DNA of 13,642 bases from Pelomonas sp046294815 (lineage in GTDB: Bacteria; Pseudomonadota; Gammaproteobacteria; Burkholderiales; Burkholderiaceae_C): contig JBKBOJ010000075.1 of assembly GCA_046294815.1 (NCBI GenBank), positions 1 through 13,642 of the forward strand. The letters are read 5' to 3'. The notes beneath the pieces are model-generated. The model ran no database searches. It worked only from the letters and a program-made list of their open reading frames with translations, and was not told the DNA's origin. The position numbers were made by a program, and so were the translations under genes. This document shows, in pieces, positions 6,408 to 13,116 of this stretch (position 1 is its first letter; every line of letters begins with the position of its first letter).

Positions 6408-7565
6408 ATGAGCCAGATTGGCACCCTGTCCCTGCCCGAGCGGCCGCCCGCGAGCGACCCGAGCTGCCGGCCCGATGCCGAACCGCAGCTGCTGGCCGGT
6501 GGCCCGAAGGAGTGGCGTGTCAGCGGCGACTGGACGCTGCTGTCCCTGCGCGGCCGCTATGACGAGTTCCGCCGGCGCGTCGCCGCGGCGGCCGGCCCCG
6601 AGTCGCTGTGGGACCTGCGCGGGTTGGGCCGACTGGACACGGCCGGCGCGCTGACGCTGTGGCAGGGCTGGGGCGGCAAGCCGCCCGCACGGCTGCTGTG
6701 GCTGCCCGAGCATGTGACGCTGTTCGCGCAGTTCATGCAGCCCGCGGCGCCGCCGCCGCAGCGCCGCCGCGGGCCGGACGTGACGCTGCTGCAGGCCAGG
6801 CTCGCAGCCTTCGCGGCCCATGCGGTGGACCTGCTGGCGCTGCTGGGTCGCTTGCTGCTGGACCTGCTGCGGGTGCTGCGCCATCCCGCGCTGATCGCCT
6901 GGCGGGAGATCTCGGCCAATGTGTTTCGCGCCGGCGCACAGGCGCTGCCCATCACCGCGCTGGTGGGCTTTCTGGTCGGCCTGACGCTGTCCTACCTGAT
7001 CTCGCGCCAGCTCAAGACCTATGGCGCCGACATCTTCGTCATCAACATCCTCGGCCTGGCCGTGCTGCGCGAGCTGGGGCCGCTGCTGGCGGCCATCATC
7101 GTGGCGGGTCGTTCGGGCTCGGCGATGACGGCGCAGATCGGCGTCATGCGCGTCACGCAGGAGCTGGACGCGCTGGCCGTGATGGGCATCTCGCACACCG
7201 TGCGTCTGGTGCTGCCCAAGGTGCTGGGGCTGGCCGTGTCGCTGCCGCTGGTGGCGCTCTGGACCAGTGCGCTGATGCTGCTGGGCGGCATGACGGCCGC
7301 CGCACTGCAGCTGGGCCTGGAGCCTGACATCTTCCTGCGCACGCTGCCACGCGTCATCGAGCCGGCCAACCTGTGGCTGGGCTGGAGCAAGTCGGCGCTG
7401 TTCGGTGGCCTGATCGCGCTGCTGGCCTGCCACTTCGGGCTGCGCGTGCGGCCCAACACCGAGAGCCTGGGGCAGGGCGTCACGCAGTCGGTGGTGACGG
7501 GCATCACGCTGGTCATCGTCGTGGACGCGATCTTCGCGGTGCTGTTCTCCGATGTAGGGATCTGA
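6408..7565 (+). CDS. MCE-type ABC transporter permease (MlaE family) with N-terminal STAS-like domain
   Basis: A 385-residue inner-membrane permease. Residues about 25-115 (EWRVSGDWTLLSLRGRYDEF...LWDLRGLGRLDTAGALTLWQ) look like a degenerate STAS domain, the fold that MlaB supplies as a separate subunit in E. coli. The MlaE permease domain begins near residue 155. Hydrophobic segments lie at about 180-202, 208-235, 267-300, 328-344 and 357-380. The family signature RELGPLLAAIIVAGRSGSAMT...IGVMRVTQELDAL is clear. It would form the membrane channel for phospholipid or related lipid transport with the ATPase and MCE protein encoded next. The stop overlaps the ATPase start (TGATG). The 35-bp gap after the FNR gene shows no clear promoter. 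The assignment to the family is firm; the substrate is not known. Confidence 0.93.
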   Translation: MSQIGTLSLPERPPASDPSCRPDAEPQLLAGGPKEWRVSGDWTLLSLRGRYDEFRRRVAAAAGPESLWDLRGLGRLDTAGALTLWQGWGGKPPARLLWLPEHVTLFAQFMQPAAPPPQRRRGPDVTLLQARLAAFAAHAVDLLALLGRLLLDLLRVLRHPALIAWREISANVFRAGAQALPITALVGFLVGLTLSYLISRQLKTYGADIFVINILGLAVLRELGPLLAAIIVAGRSGSAMTAQIGVMRVTQELDALAVMGISHTVRLVLPKVLGLAVSLPLVALWTSALMLLGGMTAAALQLGLEPDIFLRTLPRVIEPANLWLGWSKSALFGGLIALLACHFGLRVRPNTESLGQGVTQSVVTGITLVIVVDAIFAVLFSDVGI

Positions 7566-8413
7566 TGGTCGCGTCCGAAGCCATCATCGAAGTCCGCGGC
7601 GTCACCACCGTGCTGGGCGGCCATGTCATCCACCGCCACCTGGACCTGAACGTGCACCGCGGCGAGGTGGTCGCGCTGATCGGCGGCTCCGGTTCGGGCA
7701 AGACCACGCTGCTGCGCCTGCTGCTGGGGCTGGAGGTGCCGGCCGAAGGCACGGTAAAGATCTTCGGCCATCCGCTGGGCCGCTGCGCCGTGCGCGACCT
7801 GGAGCGCGTGCGCTACCGCTGGGGCGTGCTGTTCCAGCATGGCGCGCTGTTCTCGGCCCTCAGCGTGTTTGACAACGTCGCGCTGCCGCTGCGCGAGCTC
7901 AAGAGCGTGCCGCCCGACATGATCAAGCCGCTGGTCATGCTCAAGCTGGCCCAGGTGGGCCTCAAGCCCGAGGATGCCGACAAGCAGCCCGCCCAGCTGT
8001 CGGGCGGCATGGTCAAGCGCGTGTCGCTGGCGCGCGCCCTCATCCTGGACCCGCAGCTGCTGTTTCTTGACGAGCCCACCGCCGGCCTGGACCCGGACAG
8101 CGCCAAGCAGTTCGTCAAGCTGCTGCGGCGGCTGCGCGAGGAACTGGGCCTGACTGTCGTGATGGTCACGCATGACGTGGACACCTTGTTCGCCGTCGCC
8201 GACCGCGTGGCGGTGCTGGCCGACCAGCGCATCATCGCCAGCGGCCCGCTGGCCGACGTCGTTCGCCTGCCGCACCCCTTCGTGCGCAACTTCTTCCTGG
8301 GCCATGTGGAGCGCTGCGCCGAGGAAGACCTGCGGCGCTTCCGCCTGAGCCTGGACGACACCAGCGAAGACGGCGGCATCCCCGCCGTGTTGAGAGAAGA
8401 ATCCATCTTCTGA
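7565..8413 (+). CDS. MCE-type ABC transporter ATP-binding protein (MlaF family)
   Basis: A 282-residue ATPase powering the MlaE-like permease. Walker A GGSGSGKT is at residues 40-47, the Q-loop region contains GVLFQHGALFSALSVFDNVALPL (typical of MlaF-type ATPases), the ABC signature is LSGGM (145-149), Walker B is LLFLDEPTAGLD (Asp169-Glu170) and the H-loop is VTHD. The C-terminal extension after about residue 240 (PFVRNFFLGHVERCAEEDLRRF) is longer than in minimal ATPases and likely packs against the dimer. The ATG at 7565 is coupled to the permease stop; a longer in-frame opening upstream belongs to the permease region. Four bases separate it from the MCE gene. Confidence 0.94.
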   Translation: MVASEAIIEVRGVTTVLGGHVIHRHLDLNVHRGEVVALIGGSGSGKTTLLRLLLGLEVPAEGTVKIFGHPLGRCAVRDLERVRYRWGVLFQHGALFSALSVFDNVALPLRELKSVPPDMIKPLVMLKLAQVGLKPEDADKQPAQLSGGMVKRVSLARALILDPQLLFLDEPTAGLDPDSAKQFVKLLRRLREELGLTVVMVTHDVDTLFAVADRVAVLADQRIIASGPLADVVRLPHPFVRNFFLGHVERCAEEDLRRFRLSLDDTSEDGGIPAVLREESIF

Positions 8414-8417
8414 AGCC

Positions 8418-9383
8418 ATGGAAAACAAAGCCCACGCCATCGCCGCCGGCCTGTTCGTACTGCTGCTGGGCCTGGCCCTGGCGGCCAGCGTCGCCTGGTT
8501 CCAGGGCGACCACACCGAGCGCACGCGCTACACCGTCGTGTCACGCAGCGGCGTGCCCGGGCTCAACCTGAAGGCGCCGGTCAAGCTGCGCGGCGTCGAG
8601 GTGGGTTATGTCGAGAGCATCCGCTTCGACCCGCAAGACCCGCGGCAGATCCTGGTGGACATTGCCGTCGACGTCGCGGCGCCCGTGTCCGTCACCACGC
8701 ATGCGCAGCTGGGCCTGCAAGGCGTCACCGGCCTGTCCTTCGTCAGCTTGGAAGACGCCGATGCCCGCGCGCCGCTGCAGCGTGCCGCGCCCGGCGCGCG
8801 CATCGCGCTCAAGCCCACGCTGCTGGACCGCCTCGCCGAGAGCGCCCCGCTGCTGCTGGCCGGCTTTGCCGAGACCGCCGAGCGGCTCAACGCGCTGCTC
8901 AGCGCCGACAACCGCGCCCAGCTGGGCCGCTCGCTGCAACGGCTGGAGCAGGCCGCGAGCGACACCAGCCGGCTGATGGCCGCGCTGCAGCCCAGCGCCC
9001 GCGCACTGCCCGACCTGCTGAGCAGCGCCGACGCCGCCGCCCAGCGTGCCGGCCACGCACTGCGCGAGATCGAGGCGCTGGCCGCCGATGGCCGCGTGCT
9101 GACGCAGGAGCTGAAGTCCCGACTGGCCGTGCTGGACCAGCTGGGCGGCGCCGCGGCCCAGCTGCAGGCCAGCACGCGCAAGCTGGAGCTGGCGCTGGTG
9201 GGCGACACCGCACCGCAGGGCCGCCCGCTGGTGGCCGAGCTGTCCGCCGCCAGCCGCAGCGTGGCGCGCGCCGCGCAAGACCTGGGCGAGCAGCCGCAAA
9301 GCCTGCTGTTCGGCCGCAGCGCCCCGCCGCCCGGGCCGGGCGAGCCGGGCTTCGAGCAGCGGCTTGAAGGCGGTGCCCGATGA
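8418..9383 (+). CDS. MCE-domain lipid transport protein (MlaD-like)
   Basis: A 321-residue periplasmic protein anchored by one N-terminal membrane helix (about residues 7-28). A single MCE domain follows at about 37-115 (RYTVVSRSGVPGLNLKAPVKLRGVEVGYVESIRF...GLQGVTGLSFVSL). Residues about 130-290 are Ala/Leu-rich and helical, with heptad-like spacing, and the C-terminus is Pro/Gly-rich. MCE proteins form hexameric rings that pass lipids between membranes. The long helical region after one MCE domain recalls MCE proteins whose helices build a tube, rather than short E. coli MlaD. It is encoded just after its ATPase, and the stop overlaps the lipoprotein gene by ATGA. Confidence 0.92.
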   Translation: MENKAHAIAAGLFVLLLGLALAASVAWFQGDHTERTRYTVVSRSGVPGLNLKAPVKLRGVEVGYVESIRFDPQDPRQILVDIAVDVAAPVSVTTHAQLGLQGVTGLSFVSLEDADARAPLQRAAPGARIALKPTLLDRLAESAPLLLAGFAETAERLNALLSADNRAQLGRSLQRLEQAASDTSRLMAALQPSARALPDLLSSADAAAQRAGHALREIEALAADGRVLTQELKSRLAVLDQLGGAAAQLQASTRKLELALVGDTAPQGRPLVAELSAASRSVARAAQDLGEQPQSLLFGRSAPPPGPGEPGFEQRLEGGAR

Positions 9384-9946
9384 GCCGCGCCACCGCCCTG
9401 CTCGCCGCGTTGCTGCTGTCGGCCTGCTCGCTCGCGCCCACCCAGCCGCCCAAAGCCGTCTACGACCTGGGCCCGGGTGCAAGCGCCAACGGCGGCGGGC
9501 CGCTGGCCTGGCGCATCGCCGAGGTCAGCGCCCCGCCCTGGCTGACCAGCACAGGCATGGCCTACCGGCTCGGCTTCCAGCAGGCCCAGCGCCTGGAGCA
9601 CTACCGCGACAGCCTGTGGGCCGCCCCTCCCGCAGCGCTGCTGACCCAGCGCCTGCGCCAGCACCTCGCCGGCCAACCCGGCTGCGCGGGCCAGGCCCCC
9701 GCGCTGCTGGCGGTGCATCTGGATCTGTTCGAGCAGCAGTTCAGCAGCGCCAGCGACAGCCGCGCCGTGCTGCGGCTGCAGGCCACGCTGTGGCCCGCCA
9801 GCGGCGCCGCCCGGCAGCAAAGCTGGACGCTGGAGCGCCGCGCAGCGCCCGATGCCGCCGGCGCCGCACGCGCACTGGCCCAGGCGGTGGACGACTGGCT
9901 GCCCATGCTGAGCGACTGGCTGGTCTCCGGCAGCTGTCAACGCTGA
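9380..9946 (+). CDS. ABC-type transport auxiliary lipoprotein (PqiC-like)
   Basis: A 188-residue lipoprotein. The N-terminus MSRATALLAALLLSAC has a lipobox (L13-S14-A15-C16), so Cys16 is the predicted lipidated residue. Ser17 at +2 would favour the outer membrane by the Lol rule. The mature part (VYDLGPG...WRIAEVSAPPWLTSTGMAYRL...YRDSLWAAPPAALLTQRLRQHL) fits the ABC_trans_aux/PqiC family that accompanies MCE transporters. Known members form outer-membrane rings at the end of MCE tunnels. It is translationally coupled to the MCE gene and ends the operon. No MlaC-type periplasmic carrier is encoded here, which favours a continuous tunnel model over a shuttle; that is inference. Confidence 0.85.
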   Translation: MSRATALLAALLLSACSLAPTQPPKAVYDLGPGASANGGGPLAWRIAEVSAPPWLTSTGMAYRLGFQQAQRLEHYRDSLWAAPPAALLTQRLRQHLAGQPGCAGQAPALLAVHLDLFEQQFSSASDSRAVLRLQATLWPASGAARQQSWTLERRAAPDAAGAARALAQAVDDWLPMLSDWLVSGSCQR

Positions 9947-10095
9947 AGCCGAGCGCGACGAAGGCCCGACCAGGGGCTCTCATGGCCCGGATCGACCTGC
10001 AACACCGCTGAACACGGGGCTTGCGGCCGTTCAACCTAGAAACGGCCTCACCCGCCATCCCGGTCAGTCCCGCGTCCCCCCGCGAAACATCCGGT
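9947..10095. other. Gene-free convergent junction upstream of the MITE-like element
   Basis: This stretch lies between the end of the lipoprotein gene (+) and the end of the orphan gene (-). I see no ORF with family features, no tRNA and no promoter. It holds a hairpin at 10025-10047 and a C-rich run (10075-10080). The sequence CTAGAAACGGCC at 10036-10047 is repeated exactly at the fdxA stop (5150-5161). With the element at 10100-10350, the whole gene-free gap is about 400 bases. Confidence 0.5.
10025..10047. terminator. Hairpin, possible bidirectional terminator
   Basis: GGCCGTT (10025-10031) and AACGGCC (10041-10047) form a perfect 7-bp stem with a 9-base loop. It lies 79 bases after the lipoprotein stop, between convergent genes, where a terminator is expected. 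There is no clear T-run on either side, so a factor-independent terminator is not proven; it could equally be part of an interspersed repeat. Confidence 0.35.
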
Positions 10096-10129
10096 CTAGG
10101 AGCCTGTCGGGCTTGGGGTCGGGCGCGCG
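10091..10129 (+). repeat. Left arm of 39-bp inverted repeat
   Basis: The arm starts CCGGTCTAGGAGCCTG. It comprises the flank CCGGT, the CTAG and the 30-bp element end. It matches the reverse complement of 10321-10359 at 38 of 39 positions. Confidence 0.9.
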
Positions 10130-10350
10130 CCGGGGAGAGTTGCGGGGCGAGGCGTGGGATGCATCCCCCACAACGAGTCGGCAACGCCGCATCGCCGCGC
10201 CAATCACCCCGGCCCTTCGGGTGGGGTCTGCAAGGGGGCTGATCCGGCGTTGCCAATGCTCGCTGGGCATCAAGCCCAGCTCTGCTTTGCGCCTGGGCTC
10301 CAGCCCCCTTGCAGGCCCAACGCGCACCCGACCCCAAGCCCGACAGGCTC
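10100..10350. mobile_element. MITE-like non-coding element with 30-bp terminal inverted repeats and CTAG flanks
   Basis: A 251-bp segment begins GAGCCTGTCGGGCTTGGGG. Its right end is the inverted copy: 10100-10129 and 10321-10350 match at 29 of 30 positions, the one difference being at position 25 of the repeat. CTAG stands immediately outside on both sides (10096-10099 and 10351-10354), as a 4-bp target duplication would. There is no transposase ORF, so it fits a non-autonomous miniature element. The IS5 group is known for YTAR-type 4-bp duplications, but I cannot assign a family. The inside carries several further inverted repeats (see findings). Small ORFs on both strands cross the element and look like chance openings. 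Alternatively it is a chromosomal hairpin repeat without transposition. Confidence 0.7.
10262..10280. repeat. Internal hairpin of the MITE-like element
   Basis: GCTGGGC (10262-10268), loop ATCAA, GCCCAGC (10274-10280): a perfect 7-bp stem within the right half of the element. It is one of several internal palindromes, along with GGGATGCATCCC at 10156-10167. Confidence 0.7.
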
Positions 10351-10359
10351 CTAGACCGG
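10321..10359 (-). repeat. Right arm of 39-bp inverted repeat
   Basis: This is the inverted copy of 10091-10129 with one mismatch, ending GACAGGCTCCTAGACCGG. The CTA of its CTAG (10351-10353) is the complement of the TAG stop codon of the minus-strand gene. Confidence 0.9.
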
Positions 10360-10641
10360 CAGCTCGTAGACCGTCGCGGCGGCCCGTTCGGCCGCCGTGT
10401 GCCCGGCCAGCGCACGGTCCCATTCGGCCCCGGTGGCGCCGCTGCTGGCGGCTGCCACCTTGACCAGCTCGGCCACCTCCTCGCTGCCGGCATCGAACTC
10501 TGCCACCTGGGTGCGGTCGGCCAGAAACAGCCGGGCCAGCGTGCCGCTGGGCGAGGCAATGACCACCAGGTAGCGCGTGACCTGCCGATGCGCATGCTGG
10601 GCATGCGGCGGCGGCACCTCATGTCCGAATCCATCGTTCAT
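10351..10641 (-). CDS. Conserved-looking hypothetical protein, 96 aa
   Basis: I do not recognise this protein. It starts MNDGFGHEVPPPHAQHAHR, has a likely beta-strand core (RYLVVIASPSGTLARLFLADRTQVAEFD) and then an acidic/Ala-rich helical part (SEEVAELVKVAAASS...AAERAAATVYELPV). No cysteines, signal peptide or membrane helix are seen, so it is probably cytoplasmic. The start at 10641 is supported by a strong GAGGAG six bases upstream; a longer opening to 10770 would add 43 residues without such a site. It is the only minus-strand gene. It converges on the lipid transporter operon and diverges from kdgK. Its TAG stop lies in the CTAG next to the MITE-like element, so an insertion there would have left the protein intact. 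Confidence 0.7.
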   Translation of the reverse strand: MNDGFGHEVPPPHAQHAHRQVTRYLVVIASPSGTLARLFLADRTQVAEFDAGSEEVAELVKVAAASSGATGAEWDRALAGHTAAERAAATVYELPV

Positions 10642-10647
10642 AGCAGT

Positions 10648-10653
10648 CTCCTC
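10648..10653 (-). promoter_or_regulatory. Ribosome binding site of the minus-strand hypothetical gene
   Basis: Read on the minus strand, GAGGAG is followed by six bases and then ATG at 10641. It is one of the clearest Shine-Dalgarno sites in the window and decides the start of this gene. Confidence 0.7.
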
Positions 10654-10757
10654 ATGCGGCCAGAGCGACGCCCGGCTCGCTGCTGCGAGCGTAACCCTTG
10701 CCGTCACCGCCGGGCCTCGCCAGCAAGCGCGCCACGCGCTGCGGGAAGCTGCAGGCC

Positions 10758-10769
10758 TGGGTAAACCCA
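10758..10769. promoter_or_regulatory. Palindrome TGGGTAAACCCA, possible operator
   Basis: A 12-bp inverted repeat, TGGGT-AA-ACCCA, lies in the divergent region between the orphan gene and kdgK, about 56 bases before the kdgK ATG. Such a site could bind a dimeric repressor or activator, but no regulator is encoded nearby and a chance palindrome is possible. Confidence 0.2.
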
Positions 10770-10798
10770 TGTGCGCGCCGCAGGCCAGCTGCGGTATC

Positions 10799-10826
10799 TT
10801 TAGTGAACCGCTGTTTCAATTTTAAT
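10799..10826 (+). promoter_or_regulatory. Possible kdgK promoter
   Basis: TTTAAT (10821-10826) matches TATAAT at five of six positions. TTTAGT (10799-10804) is a weak -35, with a 16-bp spacer. This is the most AT-rich part of the divergent region. If this -10 is used, transcription starts near 10833, downstream of the first ATG (10825), and kdgK translation would have to begin later, for example at GTG 10864. TATCTT at 10795-10800 is another possible -10. Confidence 0.3.
10804..10818. promoter_or_regulatory. KdgR-like operator candidate upstream of kdgK
   Basis: TGAACCGCTGTTTCA is a near-perfect palindrome: TGAA[C/A]C and GTTTCA, with one mismatched pair around a 3-base centre. It closely resembles the TGAAAC-n3-GTTTCA core I recall for KdgR, the IclR-family repressor of pectin and 2-keto-3-deoxygluconate genes. 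It sits in the spacer of the proposed promoter, where binding would block RNA polymerase. No regulator gene is in the window. The similarity is from memory. Confidence 0.4.
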
Positions 10827-11784
10827 GCACGTGAATTCCTCTTCCCCGGCCACGGGCCGTCCGGTGTCGATCGCGGCCTTGGGTGAATGCATGCTGGAAC
10901 TGCAGGGCCAGGCCTTCGGCCAACTGCACCAGACCTTCGGCGGCGACACGCTGAACACCGCCGTCTACCTGTCCCGCTGCGGCGGCCCGCGGCTGCGCGT
11001 GCACTACGCCACCGCGCTGGGCGACGACAGCCTCAGCGGCGGGATGCTGGAGCGCTGGGCCGCCGAGGGCGTGGCCACCGACCTCGTGCGGCGCCTGCCC
11101 GGGCGGCTGCCGGGGCTGTACCTGATCGAGTTGGACGCCAGCGGCGAGCGGCGCTTCCACTACTGGCGCGGCCAGGCGGCGGCGCGGTGCTACTTCGACA
11201 CCGCCACCACGGCACTGGAGGAACAGGCCGACGCGCTGGACGCGCTCTACCTGTCGGGCATCAGCCTGGCCATCCTGCCTCAGGCCGGGCGCGAGCGCGT
11301 GCTGGCGCTGATGACGCGCATGCGTGCCGCCGGCAAGTTGGTGGCCTTCGACAACAACTACCGCCCGCGGCTGTGGGACTCGGTGGCCGACGCCCGCTAC
11401 TGGTATGGCCGCGCGTTCGCCGCGGCCGGCCTCGCGCTGATCACGGCCGACGACCATCAGGCCTTGCACGGCCTGCCGAACCTGGACTCGGCCGTCTGCG
11501 CCGCCCAGGCGCTGCCGGTGGCCGAGGTGGCGATCAAGCGCGGTGCGCTGCCCACGGTGGTGGGCGGCGACGGCCACTGGCAGGAGGTCGCCACCGAGGC
11601 GGTGCCACGCGTGGTGGACACCACCGCCGCCGGCGACAGCTTCGCGGCCGGCTACCTGAGCCAGCGACTGCGCGGCATTGCTGCGCCCGAGGCCGCGGCC
11701 TTCGGCAATCGGCTGGCGGCGCGCGTCATCCAGCACCCCGGCGCGCTGATCCCGCGCGAGGCCATGCAAGACCTGATGGAGTGA
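10825..11784 (+). CDS. kdgK: 2-dehydro-3-deoxygluconokinase (PfkB family)
   Basis: A 319-residue sugar kinase that phosphorylates 2-keto-3-deoxygluconate to KDPG, the entry of pectin- and uronate-derived carbon into the Entner-Doudoroff route. The N-terminus ALGECMLEL and the segment FDNNYRPRLWD (residues 175-185) are characteristic of KdgK. The first PfkB motif region is GGDTLNTAVYLSR (from residue 39). The second is DTTAAGDSFAAGYL, with catalytic Asp271. The start is uncertain: ATG 10825 lacks a ribosome site and lies in the putative -10. GTG 10864 would give a protein starting (M)SIAALGECM, as in shorter family members. It is followed after 3 bases by the pectate lyase gene, so the two are very likely cotranscribed. 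Confidence 0.9.
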   Translation: MHVNSSSPATGRPVSIAALGECMLELQGQAFGQLHQTFGGDTLNTAVYLSRCGGPRLRVHYATALGDDSLSGGMLERWAAEGVATDLVRRLPGRLPGLYLIELDASGERRFHYWRGQAAARCYFDTATTALEEQADALDALYLSGISLAILPQAGRERVLALMTRMRAAGKLVAFDNNYRPRLWDSVADARYWYGRAFAAAGLALITADDHQALHGLPNLDSAVCAAQALPVAEVAIKRGALPTVVGGDGHWQEVATEAVPRVVDTTAAGDSFAAGYLSQRLRGIAAPEAAAFGNRLAARVIQHPGALIPREAMQDLME

Positions 11785-11787
11785 CCC

Positions 11788-13116
11788 ATGCGACTGCGCT
11801 GGCTAATGGCTTCCACACTGCTGTGCATCGCCGGCCTGAGCCGTGCCCAGCTCGGCAGCGCGCCACTGCACGCCGCCACCTACGTCCATGCCGGCTGGGC
11901 CCAGACCACCGGTGGCCAGGGCGGCCAGATCCTGCGCGTGACGACGCTGGCCGCCGACGGCCCCGGCAGCCTGAAGGCGGCGCTGGACACGCCGGGGCCG
12001 CGCATCGTCGTGTTCGAGGTGGGTGGCGTCATCGACATGGGCGGCGCCAGCTACAAGCTGCGCGAGGGCCGCGTGACCATCGCCGGCCAGACGGCGCCCG
12101 ACCCCGGCATCACGCTGGTGCGCGGTGAGCTGGACATCGCCGCCGCCGACGTCATCGTGCAGCACCTCAGCATCCGACCCGGCGCCTACGGCCGCGCCAG
12201 GCGCAGCGGCCGCGACCAGGACGGCATCACCACCTCCGACGGCGCACGCCGCGTCATCGTCGACCACTGCAGCTTCTCCTGGGCCACCGACGAGAACCTC
12301 TCCGTCGGCGGCTCACGCTTCAAGGGCGCCACGCCGGACCAGTGGCGTGAGAGCACCTCGCACGAGATCACCTACAGCCACAACCTCATCTACGAAGGCT
12401 TGGGCGAGTCGGTGCACCTCAAGGGCGAGCACAGCAAGGGCACACTGGTGCACGACAACGCCAGCCACATCCTGCTGCTAGGCAACGTCTATGCGTCCAA
12501 CCGCGAGCGCAATCCGCTGTTCAAGGGCGGCGTGCAGGCGGCAATGGTCAACAACCTGATCTACAACCCCGGCAGCAAGGCGGTGCACTACAACCTCATC
12601 GCCCACGAGTGGGGGGACAGGCCGTACCAGGTCGGCAAGATCACGCTGGTGGGCAACGTCTACCGCGCCGGCCCCGGCACGGTCGAGCGACTGCCGCTGT
12701 TCACGCTGGGCGGCGTGGGTGACGTGCAGCTGTTCGAGCAGGACAACCTCGCCGTGGACCGCCACGGCCAGCCGCTGCCCATCACCGGCCGCTACACGAC
12801 CAGCGCCGACATCGTGCCGGTGCGCGAGGCCTATCTGCCGCCGGGCCTGACCTGGCTGCCGCCGCGCGAGCTGGAGAAGCGACTGCCGCTGATGGTGGGC
12901 GCGCGCCCCTGGTCGCGCGACCCGCTGGACTTCAAGCTGCTCTCCGACGTCGCCGAAGACCGCGGCCAGCTCGTCAACGACGAGACCGACAACAACCCCG
13001 ACGGCCTGCCCCGGCGCAAGGCCACGCAGCGCCCCTTCGTCGCGGCCGACTGGAACCTGGACGATCTCTCGCCCAAGGCCGGCTGGGACTCGCTGTTCAC
13101 CACCGTCGCCAAATGA
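11788..13116 (+). CDS. Secreted pectate lyase, polysaccharide lyase family 1-like
   Basis: A 442-residue protein with a Sec signal peptide (MRLRWLMASTLLCIAGLSRA, likely cut after Ala20). The mature part has the right-handed beta-helix pattern of pectate lyases: VVFEVGGVIDMGG, then VTIAGQTAPDPGITLVRGELDI and VIVQHLSIRPGAYG. The calcium- and substrate-binding region RDQDGITTSDGARRVIVDHCSFSWATDENLS (Asp143, Asp145, Asp159-His160, Asp168) follows, then repeated turns such as YSHNLIYEGL and MVNNLIYNPGSKAVHYN. The family cleaves polygalacturonate by calcium-dependent beta-elimination, giving 4,5-unsaturated products. The last 100 residues are a C-terminal extension ending in a tryptophan-containing segment. 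It lies between kdgK and the GH43-like gene, sharing ATGA with the latter. The exact PL1 subfamily and product size are not determined. Confidence 0.88.
   Translation: MRLRWLMASTLLCIAGLSRAQLGSAPLHAATYVHAGWAQTTGGQGGQILRVTTLAADGPGSLKAALDTPGPRIVVFEVGGVIDMGGASYKLREGRVTIAGQTAPDPGITLVRGELDIAAADVIVQHLSIRPGAYGRARRSGRDQDGITTSDGARRVIVDHCSFSWATDENLSVGGSRFKGATPDQWRESTSHEITYSHNLIYEGLGESVHLKGEHSKGTLVHDNASHILLLGNVYASNRERNPLFKGGVQAAMVNNLIYNPGSKAVHYNLIAHEWGDRPYQVGKITLVGNVYRAGPGTVERLPLFTLGGVGDVQLFEQDNLAVDRHGQPLPITGRYTTSADIVPVREAYLPPGLTWLPPRELEKRLPLMVGARPWSRDPLDFKLLSDVAEDRGQLVNDETDNNPDGLPRRKATQRPFVAADWNLDDLSPKAGWDSLFTTVAK

Noticed and set aside
7019..8524. 501-codon minus-strand ORF opposite the permease, ATPase and MCE genes
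   Set aside because: It crosses three coupled genes with convincing motifs on the + strand; an artefact of composition.
10154..10354. Plus-strand ORF of 66 codons inside the MITE-like element
   Set aside because: No ribosome site and no transposase features; its end is encoded by the terminal repeat. Similar ORFs would recur with every copy of the element.
10064..10423. Minus-strand ORF of 119 codons across the MITE-like element
   Set aside because: It reads through both terminal inverted repeats and overlaps the better supported orphan gene in another frame. It is probably repeat-derived.
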